Shown piece by piece: positions 55,301-64,000 of a stretch of 64,000 bases of DNA. How positions within the stretch are numbered: position 1 is the first letter of the stretch; each line of letters opens with the position of its first letter. The notes beneath the pieces are model-generated. The model ran no database searches. It was not told where the DNA came from and saw only the letters and a program-made list of their open reading frames with translations. Source of the DNA: Thinopyrum elongatum (lineage: Eukaryota; Streptophyta; Magnoliopsida; Poales; Poaceae); assembly GCA_011799875.1 (NCBI GenBank), contig CM022303.1:192187700-192251699 (forward strand), in the 5' to 3' direction. A program made the position numbers and the translations under genes.

Positions 55301-56206
55301 GCGCTGCTTCGTGTTGATCTTCCGAGGACGGGCATTACCCAGCAAGTATGTCCGGCCAGAGTTGATCGAGCGTGTTGGGTAACAGTAGTGCACCCCTGCA
55401 GGGATGAATCTTCTATCGATAGCCGGTCCTATGGTAAAGGACGCTCAGTTTGTGTATCCCGATCTACCTACTTAAACTGGATACTTGTTACTTAATTGAA
55501 GCTTCGGGATTACTTTCTCGCTGGGAGTCGAGGAAGGATCTTTGAGCTGTACTTCAACATGTTTGCTAAATAAAATGCTATTCTACTCTCTTCTACTGCT
55601 GCAAGATGATGGCTTTGAGAAGATGTTTGAAGATGCTAGTCTTCGATAGGACTAGGCCTTTCTCTCTATTCTGGCATTTCTGCAGCCCAGTCCACATATA
55701 CAGCCTTTTCTCCATTGATAATGTTTCATTTGTAGTATAGATCCTTGCTTGCTGAGTACTTCGGATGAGTACTCACGGTTGCTTTATTTTCTCTTTTCCC
55801 CCATATACCCCACCTTGATGATACACCAGACGATGGAGTCCAGGAGCCAGACGCCACCACCGGAGCCTACTACCAGGCGGGTCCAGAGGGCACGTACTAC
55901 TGGATCGAGCCAGCTGACCAGGAGTAGGATCGGAGGCTCCCAGGCAGGAGGCCAACGCCTTTCGATCTAGTGTCGCTGTTTGTGCTAGCCTTCTTAAGGC
56001 AAAACTTGTCTAACTATGTCTGTACCCAGATATTATTTGTATGACTGACTTATGTATTCGGATCTTCGGATCCCTGGTCTGTAATATTGTGGACCTCCGT
56101 TTATTTGTGTTTAGAGTTGTGTTGTGATATCTTCCCGTGAGTCCCTGGGTTTGATCGTACACGTTTGCGTGTATGATTAGTGTACGATTGAACCGGGGGC
56201 GTCACA
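52325..56206 (+). repeat. 3' LTR of the gypsy element, 3882 bp
   Basis: Same ends and order of blocks as the 5' LTR. It is shorter by about 680 bp because of the indel near 52911-53055, with longer A- and C-runs at 52780-52830, and one fewer TTAATTAGTTAA unit at 53713. Confidence 0.92.
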
Positions 56207-56480
56207 AGTATCGCCCGCTGGCGATCCCTGCCCACTTTTAGGATGGCCCTGGCTAACCTGGCGGTTTGCTCGTACTGCATTTCTTGTTTCCTTTGGCCGT
56301 CGTTTGGAGAGGCGATGGCATGGCCGTCGACCGCTAAGCCGGCCATCGTGCCTCCAGCCTCGATTCTGGCGTCGCCCAATTCCATCCTATCATCGGCCAT
56401 TGGGGGTATGTCGTTATGCGTGGGTAACTAGCTAGCAAGGGGATCAGTAGTTAGTCAACGCCGATGGCCATTGTTGTGGT

Positions 56481-56488
56481 TATTTATA
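56481..56488 (-). promoter_or_regulatory. TATA box of the split orphan gene
   Basis: TATAAATA on the minus strand, 80 bases upstream of ATG 56400. It survives intact outside the retrotransposon. Confidence 0.5.
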
Positions 56489-56589
56489 GCTAGCAGCTGG
56501 CTAGGGGATTGAGAATTTTACAATTTACCCCTGCGGCTACGGGGGAAGTCTTTGCTGGAGCGCGGGAAGAATAAGTGGAGGCGTGGAGC

Positions 56590-57035
56590 ACACAACCCGA
56601 CATACGTATGCGGTGTCACATGTTATCACACACGTGTTAACATAAGGAAACGTATGTGTAACTTGCTAATCATCGCACACGAGTACTCACACACGCATCA
56701 TGTGTGATACTCCTAGCCATCGCAAGCAACTCATTTGCATATTTCAAAGTTTTTTCTACATACAGAATCGCACACGAATTGACTGTAGTAACCGTCTGTG
56801 TTATATTTTCTCATCGCAAACAGTTCATTCGAGTGGGCCGTTTGCCGCATATCACACACATCTTGTTTACATGAATCATTTGTGTTCCTTTAGCTCATCA
56901 CAAATAGTTCATCTATGTGAACTGTATGCCGCATATCACACACATCTTGTTAAGTTGAACTGTTTCTATTGTGCAGCCTAATCGAAAACAGTTCATCTGA
57001 GTGAATTGTATGCCGTATATCAAACATGACTAGAG
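56590..57035. repeat. Subterminal-type repeats, imperfect 75-95 bp spacing
   Basis: GCCGCATATCACACACATCTTGTT at 56844 and 56938 and GCCGTATATCAAACATG at 57012, separated by CAGTTCATC phrases, plus CATCGCACACGAG earlier. It resembles the inverted complement of the 37.7-38.0 kb phrases. It is cut off by the LTR at 57040. Confidence 0.5.
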
Positions 57036-57039
57036 ACTG

Positions 57040-58611
57040 TGTCGGTATTTCCCCAAAGAGGAAGGGACGATGCACCACAGCTACGGTAAGTATTTCCCTC
57101 AGTTGTGAAACCAAGGTATCAATCCAGTAGGAGAATCAAGCAACACTATGTAAACGGTACCTGCACACAAAAAACAAATACTTGCAACCTGACGCGTAAG
57201 AGGGGTTGTCAATCCCTCCTCGGTAAAAAGAGAGATAAATTTGTATGAGATTGGATAAATGGATCTTGATAAAACACGAAATAAAATAAGTAAAGAAAAA
57301 TGCAGCAAGGTGTTTTCGGGTTTTTGGAAATGTAGATCTGAAAACAAATATGGCAAAAGATAGATCAAAAAGCAAATATGATAAAAGATAGACACGGGGG
57401 CCGTAGATTTCACTAGTGGCTTCTCTCGAGAAAATAGCACACGGTGGATAAACAAATTACTGTTGGGTAATTGATAGAAGATCAAATAATTATGACGATA
57501 TCCAAGGCAATGATCATGAATATAGGCATCACGTCCAAGATTAGTAGACCAAAACGATTGTGCATGTACTACTATTACTCCACACATCGACCGCTATCCA
57601 GCATGCATCTAGTGTATTAAGTTCATGGAGAAACGGAGTAATGCAGTAAGAACTATGACATGATGTAGACAAGATCTATTCATGTAGGAATAGACCCCAT
57701 CTTTTTATCCTTAATAGCAATGATACATGCGTGCCTTGCTACACCTTCTGTCACTGGGTGAGGACACCGCAAGATCCAACCAAGCACCTCTTACCATTGT
57801 AAGAAAAATCAATCTAGTTGGCCTAACTAAACCAAAGATTCGGAGAAGAAATACGAGGCTATAAATAATCATGCATATAACACATCAAAGAAGACTCAAA
57901 TAATATTCATGGATAAAAATCTGATCATAAACTCGAACTTCATTGGGTCCCAACAAACACGCCACGAAAAGTCATTACATCAAATAGATCTCGAAGATAC
58001 CACTGTATTGAGAATCAAAAAGGGAGAAGAAGCCATCTAGCTACTACCTACGGACCCGTAGGTCTATGGTGAACTACTCACGCATCATCGGAGGAGCACC
58101 AATGAGGATGATGAACCCCTCTGTGATCGTGTTCTCCTCCGGCAAGGTGCCGGAATAGGGCTCTAGATTGTATCTCGTGGTTCTGTAACTTGCGGCGGCT
58201 GGAATTGTGTTTCGTCAACTCCCCAAGGGTTTCTGGAATATTTGGGTATTTATAGAGCTGAGAGGCGGTGGAGGATACCCGTGTGGGCCCCACAACCCAT
58301 CAGGGCGCGCCAGGGGCTCTGGCGTACCCTGGTGTCTTGTGGGCCCCATGGGCCTCCCCCCAGGTGCTTCCTTGGCTCCCAAGTTGTCTTCTGGTCCAAA
58401 AAAATCTCCAAAAAGTTTTGCTGCGTTTGGACTCCATTTGATAGGGATATTCTGTGAAGTAAAAAAATAGCAACTAGCACTGGGCACTAGGTCAATAGGT
58501 TAGTCCCAAAAAATGATATAAAGTTGCTATAAAATGAATATAAAGCATCCAGGATTGATAATATAACAGCATGGAACAAGCAAAAATTATAGATACATTG
58601 GAGACGTATCA
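57040..58611 (-). mobile_element. 3' LTR of a reverse-oriented gypsy-type element
   Basis: On the minus strand it begins TGATACGTCTCC and ends GGAAATACCGACA; 1572 bp. The sequence to its right (ATCCCCAAGCTTAATT) gives the minus-strand polypurine tract AAGCTTGGGGAT beside the LTR. Same class as 26024-27601. Confidence 0.85.
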
Positions 58612-61220
58612 GTATCCCCAAGCTTAATTCCTACTCGTGCTCGAGTAGGTAAATGATAAAAACAGAATTTTTGATGTGGAATGCTGCCTAACATGTTCAT
58701 CACATATTCTTTTCTTTTGTAGCATGGACATTTGAACTTTTAGATGGTTCAAAGCAATAGTCTATATTTGACATGAAGACTTCAATACTCAAGCATATCA
58801 ACAAGCAAACGTGTCTTTTGAAATATCAACACTAAAGAAAGTTATCCCTAGCCCATCATGCTCAATCATTGATCCATTCACGAAACACACTCGAATATTA
58901 GCTACATCCAATGCACAAGTATGATCATAGTGCTCCCTAGCTGGTGCTTTATAAGAGAAGATGGAGACTCAAATAAAAATAAAAATTGCATAAAGTAAAT
59001 AGATAGGCCCTTCGCAGAGGGAAGGAGAGATTTGCAAAGGTGCCAGAGCTCAAAGCTTAAATTGAGAGATAATTTTTTTTAGAGGCTTACTTTTCCTGTC
59101 AATGAAAACGACCGAGTAATTCCCAACACTTTCCATGCTAGATACATCATAGGCAGTTCCCAAACATAAAATAAAGTTTATTCCTTTTTCCACCGTACTT
59201 TCACGTTCCACGGCTAGCCGTATCCATGGGTACCATCCATACCAACACTTTCCAAGGAATTTATTATTTGATAACATAAAGTAAATTTCTTTTTCATTTT
59301 GGGACTGGGCATCCCTATTACCGCCGTACTCTCGTGCAATGACAAGTGAATAAACACTCATCTTGAGAATAACACATCTAGCATGGAAAATATTGGCCAC
59401 CCCCTGCCGCTTCATGAGCGGTATAAGCACACAAAAATGAAATTCATTTTGAAAATTAGAGATGACACATACAAATTTACTTAGAACGACACGGAAATAC
59501 CGCATATAGGTAGGTATGGTCTCATATGGCAAAACTGGGTTTAAGGATTTTGGATGCACAAGTAGTATTTCTACTTAGTACAAATGAAGGCTAGCAAATA
59601 GATTGAGAAGCAACCAACCAAGAAACAAAAATTCACATAAACGAGCATTAAGCATAACTTACACCGCATAATGCACCACAAGTAGGATGTAATTTTATTG
59701 CATAACTATTGACTTTCGTGCTTGCATAGGGAATCACAAACCTTAACACCAATATTCTTACTAAAGCATAATTACTCACCAACATGACTCACATATTACT
59801 ATCATCATATCTCAAAACTATTACAAAGAATCAAGTTTATTTTGTCCAATGATCTTCATGAAAGGTTTTATTATATCCCTGTTGAATATCTATCACTTTG
59901 GGACTAATTTCATATGTTGCAATTGCTTTTTGATAAGCTCAAACAAATTTAAGTGAAGAATATGAGCATAAAAATTTTCATCTCTCAAAATAAAATAAGT
60001 GAAGAATGAGAGAATTTCTTCAAAAATTTACTAACTCTCAAATAAATCTAAGTGAAGCATGAGAGTATTTCTCCAAAAATATTAAAGCACACCATGCTCA
60101 AAAAGATATAAGTGAAGCACTAGAGCAATTCCATAGCTCAAAAAATTTAAGTGAAGCACATAGAGCAATTCTATCAAATCATACATAATTTTGGCTCTCT
60201 CAAATAGGTTTGTCCAGCAAGGATAGATGATACAAACTAAAAAACAAAATAATCAAAGACTCATATAATACAAGACGCTCCAAGCAAAACTCATGATATG
60301 TGATGAATAAAAATATAGCACCAAATAAAATTACCGATGGTCGTTAGAAGAAAGAGGGGATGCCTTCCGGGGCATCCCCAAGCTTAGTTGCTTGGTTCTC
60401 CTTGAATATTAACTTTGGGTGCCATAGGAATCCCCAAGCTTAGGCTATTTTCACTCCTTATTCCTTCATCCATCGTGATCTTACTCAAAACTTGAAAACT
60501 TCAATCACACAAAACTCAACAAAACTCGTGAGATCCGTTAGTGTAATAAATCAAATCACCACTTTAAGTACTGTTGCAAACCCATTCATATTTTATTATT
60601 GCATTATACCTACTGTATTATAACTTTTCCATGGCTTATACCTTCCAATACAATCCATAGATTCATCAAAATAAGCACACAATGCAACGAAAACAGAATT
60701 TGTCAAAAACAGAATGGTCTGTAGTAATCTGAACATTTACCATACTTCTATAACTCAAAAAATTCTAAAAAATAGGACAGTGTAGGAAATTTGTATATCC
60801 ATCTTGTGTAAAAAATTCAGAATTTTATCACACTCTGGTGATTTTTAGGATTTTATGTACTGGGAGCAAAAGTTTCTGTTTTCCAACAAAATCAAATCAA
60901 CTATCACGCAAATCATCCCAAAGGCTTTGCTTGGCACAAACACTAAATTAAATCACAAAAACACATCTAATCAGAGGCATATTTGTGTATTTATTGGAAA
61001 ACAGCAATAAAACCAAATAGCAAAAAGATAAATATTGGGTTGCCTCCCAACAAGCGCTATCCTTTTATGCCCCTAGCTAGGCATAAAGCATAGATTCAAG
61101 CATTGTCATCTTTGCTTTTCGCCCCATAGGATGCCCTCATGATAGATTCATATGGTGGCTTAATTCTTGTTCTAGGGAAGTGCTCCATACCCTTTCTTAG
61201 TGGAAACTGAAATTTACTAT
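58612..61220 (-). mobile_element. 3' internal region of the same gypsy element, interrupted by copia
   Basis: About 2.6 kb between the LTR and the copia insertion. Largely non-coding on the minus strand except for the ORF at 59050-59505. It includes AAGTGAAGCA-type short repeats (59950-60170) and AAGCTTAG phrases (60380-60440). Pol lies beyond the copia element, outside the window or lost. Confidence 0.6.
59050..59505 (-). CDS. Accessory ORF of the gypsy element, 151 residues, unknown
   Basis: From ATG 59505 (MRYFRVVLSKFVCVISNF) to a stop at 59050 the minus-strand frame is open; it extends 18 codons further upstream without an ATG. Features include HARCVILKMSVYSLVIAREY, KCWYGWYPWIRLAVERES and a charged end (DRKSKPLKK). 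It sits between the pol region and the 3' LTR, where some plant gypsy elements carry extra or env-like ORFs. No clear signal peptide or membrane anchor is seen, so I do not call it env. Function unknown. Confidence 0.4.
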   Translation of the reverse strand: MRYFRVVLSKFVCVISNFQNEFHFCVLIPLMKRQGVANIFHARCVILKMSVYSLVIAREYGGNRDAQSQNEKEIYFMLSNNKFLGKCWYGWYPWIRLAVERESTVEKGINFILCLGTAYDVSSMESVGNYSVVFIDRKSKPLKKIISQFKL

Positions 61221-62707
61221 TGTAAGTGCATCTAGTGCCCCTTAGTGATTTTGGTGTATTGAAGACTTATAGGTTAAGGGACTAATGTGTTTGTGAGTGT
61301 ACACAGGTTCTATAAGTCTATGAGGAGTTTGATATTTATGATGAAAGTCGACCCCTAAAAATGAATGTCTTCAGTTGAAGACTTTGGTTTTCTTGAAGAC
61401 TTTGAAAGTGATTAAATTGGTGTGACCTTGAAGACTTCGATATTCATGCGAGGATTATGAAGCGTGAAGACTTTTGTTTTCGTAGTTTCATTTTCTCTTT
61501 CTTGAGTCATAGGAAACACCGTACTGTTAAAGGGGGTCGAGGTAAAACTAAGGAAACACTTTCCAAGTGATGCTCATCTCAAAATCCTACACCTACCCAA
61601 TCCTTTCGAGTGAAGCCATTGGAAATCTCATACAGTTCAGTCAATTTCTTCAGTGACAGAGACGAAGATCCTCTGGTCTCTGAGGAATTTGTTCTGACTG
61701 AGGAGTTAGGAATTCGCCAGTGCGGATTGCCTACAAGTGAGGAACATGATAGCCCTGAGGAATTTGATACTCAAATTTCCGACCGTTGCTGTGCTATGCA
61801 CCAGCTGTTCCAAAATATCTACCCACCTAACGGTCATATCATTAAAGGGAATTTATGTCTTATCATGTCGGGCTACTCCCTAGGCTATAAATAGCTGCCC
61901 CCTAAAACCACTAGTTGGTTGGCTGCTCCGAGAGAAACTGACACTTGTCATTGAGGGCATCCCATCCTCCGAGGACTTTGAGAGAAAATCATCAAGTGAG
62001 GAAAAACCCAAACCCAAACACCTACAAACCCAAAGTGATTGAGCATCACTGAAGAGATTGTTCATGTGTGGAACCGACGCTTGTTACCTTTGAGGACTGT
62101 GCATCCTCCAGACAGTTAGGCATCATGGTCTAGAGCATCCAAGAGGAAATTGTGGATCGTTGAGTGACCGAGTCTGTGAAGGTTTGGAAGTCACCTGAAG
62201 ACTTACCACGAGTGATTGGGCGAGGTCTGTGTAATCTTAGCTCAAGGAGAATACGGTGAGGACTGTGTGTCCTCGGGTTTAAATACCTAGCCGCTCCAAC
62301 CAGACGTACGACTGTCATAGCAGTTCGAACTGGTCTACCAAATCATCGTCTTCACCAAGCTACTGGTTCTATTTCCTCAACCCTTTCATTTCCTCATTCA
62401 TGTGCTGATGAACTTGACTGTTACTGTTTGAAGACTTTGACTGAAGACTTTCTCAATTTCCTCAATCCTAATTCTTCAGTCACTTTGTCTTCTGCCTGCT
62501 TATCCTGTTTACATGCTACTTGTGCTCTGTGCTTGTTTCATTTCATCATGATGACTGTGTTACTGCCATGTTATGCTTGCACCTGAGTACTTATTTCGCT
62601 GCTAGTAGTTCGTTACTTAGGAAATTCCTCACCTAGAATTTCCTTAGTGACGAATTTGTAAAAATCGCCTATTCACCCCCCCCTCTAGTCGATATAACGC
62701 ACTTTCA
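61221..62707 (+). mobile_element. 5' LTR of a copia element inserted in the gypsy element
   Basis: Begins TGTAAGTGCATCTAG and ends CGCACTTTCA, so the termini (TGTAAGTGC/GCACTTTCA) nearly pair. 1487 bp. Followed directly by a tRNA-Met primer-binding site and a copia gag, so it is a 5' LTR. The left flank is ACTAT (61216-61220); the right flank lies outside the window. Confidence 0.85.
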
Positions 62708-62709
62708 AT

Positions 62710-62721
62710 TGGTATCAGAGC
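62710..62721 (+). other. Primer-binding site of the copia element
   Basis: TGGTATCAGAGC, two bases after the LTR end; complementary to initiator Met-tRNA. Confidence 0.9.
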
Positions 62722-62774
62722 ATGGTACTCCCATTTTCTGTGTGATTTTGGTTTAACCACCTGGAGTTTTAGTT

Positions 62775-64000
62775 ATGTCGACTGCAGGCATGATCAAGGT
62801 CTCGGCTGGGTGTCCTACCTTCGATGGGACGGACTACCCCTATAGGAAGAATAAGATGTGCATGCATCTTGAGGCAATTGACAACGATCTCTGGTACGTT
62901 GTGGAAAATGGCGTTCCCTCCATCACTCCTTCCGTGAAAGCTACTGATGTGAAGAGATTCAAGCAACTAGACTCTCAAGCGAAGAATATCATATGTGTCC
63001 ATCTGAGTAAAGGACAGTACAGCAGAGTGAGTGCTTTGGAGACAGCAAAGCTTATCTGGGACAGGCTGTCCAAGGTCAACGAAGGAGTCTCAACTCAACG
63101 TGACTCTTGAGTTGACGTTCTTCGCAATCTCTTCAACCGCTTCAAAAGACTCGACAATGAAAATGTTCAGCAAACCTTCGATCGCCTCACTGACATCTCC
63201 AATGAACTACAAGCACTTGATGGCACTGACATCACCGACCATGAGGTGGTGAAGAAATTGCTGAGATCGCTTGATTCCTCATTCGACACACTTGCACTGA
63301 TGATCCAAGAACGAGGAGATTACAAGTCACTTGATCCTGCTAATATCCTCGAGAGGCTAAATACTCATGAGTTCCAACTTGCTGAGAAGAGAGACCTCTA
63401 CGGACCAACCTATGGGAGATCATGCGCACTGAAGGCCAAGGCCGTCTCTGAATCTGAAGGTGAAGACTCTGATAGCAGCCTTGGTGATCCTGAAGAACTA
63501 AGCCAGGAGCTAGCAATGCTCGTGAGGAAATTCCAGAAATTCTCAAGACGTGGTCGCTTTGGAAAATCTTCAAGAGGTGATGACATGAGATCAGATTCCT
63601 CATCCCATGACTACAAGAAGAGAACTTGTCACAAATGCAAGAAACCTGGTCACTACATTACTGATTGTCCTCAGTGGGAGAAGGAATCAAAGAAAAAGAA
63701 GTACAAGGATGATAGTTCTGATGACTCGAAGAAGAAGAAGAAGAAATCTTCAAAGTCCTCATCGTCAAAATCTTCAAAGTCTTCATCTCACAAGACGAGC
63801 AGCTCCAAAAAGGCTCGGGCATTCATTGGCAAGGAAATGGACTCTGAAGCTGAATCTGAGGAAAATGTGGAAGAGGAGGAATCTGAGGAGTCAGACTCTA
63901 GTGTGGCGAGCCTAGCCCTCGCTACTGCCTTCATCAGCAAGTCCATCTTCAACACTGAGGAAAATGACTTCCCCAACATTGCTGACAATGGCGACGATGA
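62775..64000 (+). pseudogene. Ty1/copia gag(-pol), 5' part, one TGA stop, runs off the window
   Basis: ATG 62775 opens MSTAGMIKVSAGCPTFDGTD, the usual copia gag beginning, through WDRLSKVNEGV to TGA at 63108-63110. CGA-to-TGA would explain the stop. The same frame then continues without a stop to the window end: NVQQTFDRLTDISNELQALD (UBN2/gag core), a CCHC knuckle CHKCKKPGHYITDC at about 63628-63670, and a Lys/Ser-rich then acidic tail. Pol is expected beyond 64000. Gag packages the element RNA. Confidence 0.85.

Larger units (their letters stand above)
42609..56206 (+). mobile_element. Ty3/gypsy chromovirus (Tekay/Del-like), 13.6 kb, complete ends
   Basis: The ends are TGTAACACCCC and GGCGTCACA with a perfect AGTAT duplication (42604-42608 and 56207-56211). 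The order LTR, PBS, gag, protease, RT, RNase H, integrase, chromodomain-like end, polypurine tract, LTR is that of a chromovirus. The long LTRs and RT sequence fit the Tekay/Del group. The LTRs are highly alike outside one indel region, so insertion looks recent, yet pol has a stop and a damaged integrase; it probably cannot move on its own. Confidence 0.92.
42135..56400 (-). pseudogene. Orphan gene split by the 13.6-kb gypsy element
   Basis: On the minus strand ATG 56400 opens MADDRMELGDARIEAGG ... LKVGRDRQRAI up to 56207, where the retrotransposon begins. After removing it and one AGTAT copy, the same frame continues from 42603 (LLARRRVRRMVRAAEQ), meets one TGA at 42548-42546 (CGA-to-TGA possible), and goes on as MRRRLMSQMEEGATPDIAGA ... 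APTKPRIDTLMDDG to the stop at 42135. About 220 codons in total. Basic middle, alanine/valine-rich end, no recognised domain. A TATA box stands upstream at 56488. The exact fit of frame and target duplication shows the gene was there before the insertion. Confidence 0.6.

Noticed and set aside
59050..59505. Retroviral-type env gene
   Set aside because: No convincing signal peptide, cleavage site or membrane anchor visible; kept as an unknown accessory ORF.

Overview
The window looks like repeat-rich nuclear DNA of a grass, most likely Triticeae (wheat, Aegilops or barley type). The evidence is a Stowaway MITE with CTCCCTCCGTTCC ends, several long LTR retrotransposons with TGGTATCAGAGC primer-binding sites, GC-rich grass-style first exons, and genes of families that expand in grasses. 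There is no sign of a bacterial, viral or organellar genome. I recognise families from the sequence alone; retrotransposon family names are deliberately not assigned.

Layout. 1-3.1 kb: a tandemly duplicated orphan gene plus two MITEs. 3.5-10.4 kb: a reverse-oriented ~4.4-kb solo LTR placed just after a TATA box, then a transcript-like leader and two short tandem arrays. 10.8-16.4 kb: two broken 3'-5' exonuclease genes with the repeat-rich end of a DNA transposon between them. 17.2-24.5 kb: an snRNA-type promoter in front of a possible Pol III transcript, a B3-domain gene with one stop, and a six-exon FAR1/MULE-transposase gene on the minus strand, all in DNA unusually rich in ACTGCA. 24.8-27.7 kb: a G-rich 50-bp array and a third exonuclease gene split by a solo LTR. 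28-42 kb: small, mostly alanine-rich orphan genes and a three-exon B3 gene, separated by tandem arrays of 500-, 247- and 45-bp units. 42.1-56.5 kb: a minus-strand orphan gene split by a 13.6-kb Ty3/gypsy chromovirus with ~4-kb LTRs. 57.0-64.0 kb: a second, reverse-oriented gypsy element entered by a copia element that runs off the window.

Three insertions can be resolved to the base from target-site duplications: AGTAT for the 13.6-kb gypsy, ACTGC for the solo LTR in the exonuclease gene, and GCAGG/GCAAG for the 4.4-kb solo LTR. Two of them sit inside reading frames that continue on the other side.

Most genes are damaged, often by a single change. The nonsense codons are nearly all explicable as one C-to-T change (CAG to TAG, CGA to TGA, CAA to TAA), as expected from deamination of methylated cytosine. 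Apparently open genes are the small B3 gene at 36.8-37.5 kb, the 164-residue orphan at 35.1 kb, possibly the orphan at 30.4-30.9 kb, and an accessory ORF inside the second gypsy element. I see no operon-like or defence-like system; the most unusual items are the ACTGCA-rich domain, the candidate Pol III RNA and the cluster of broken exonuclease genes.
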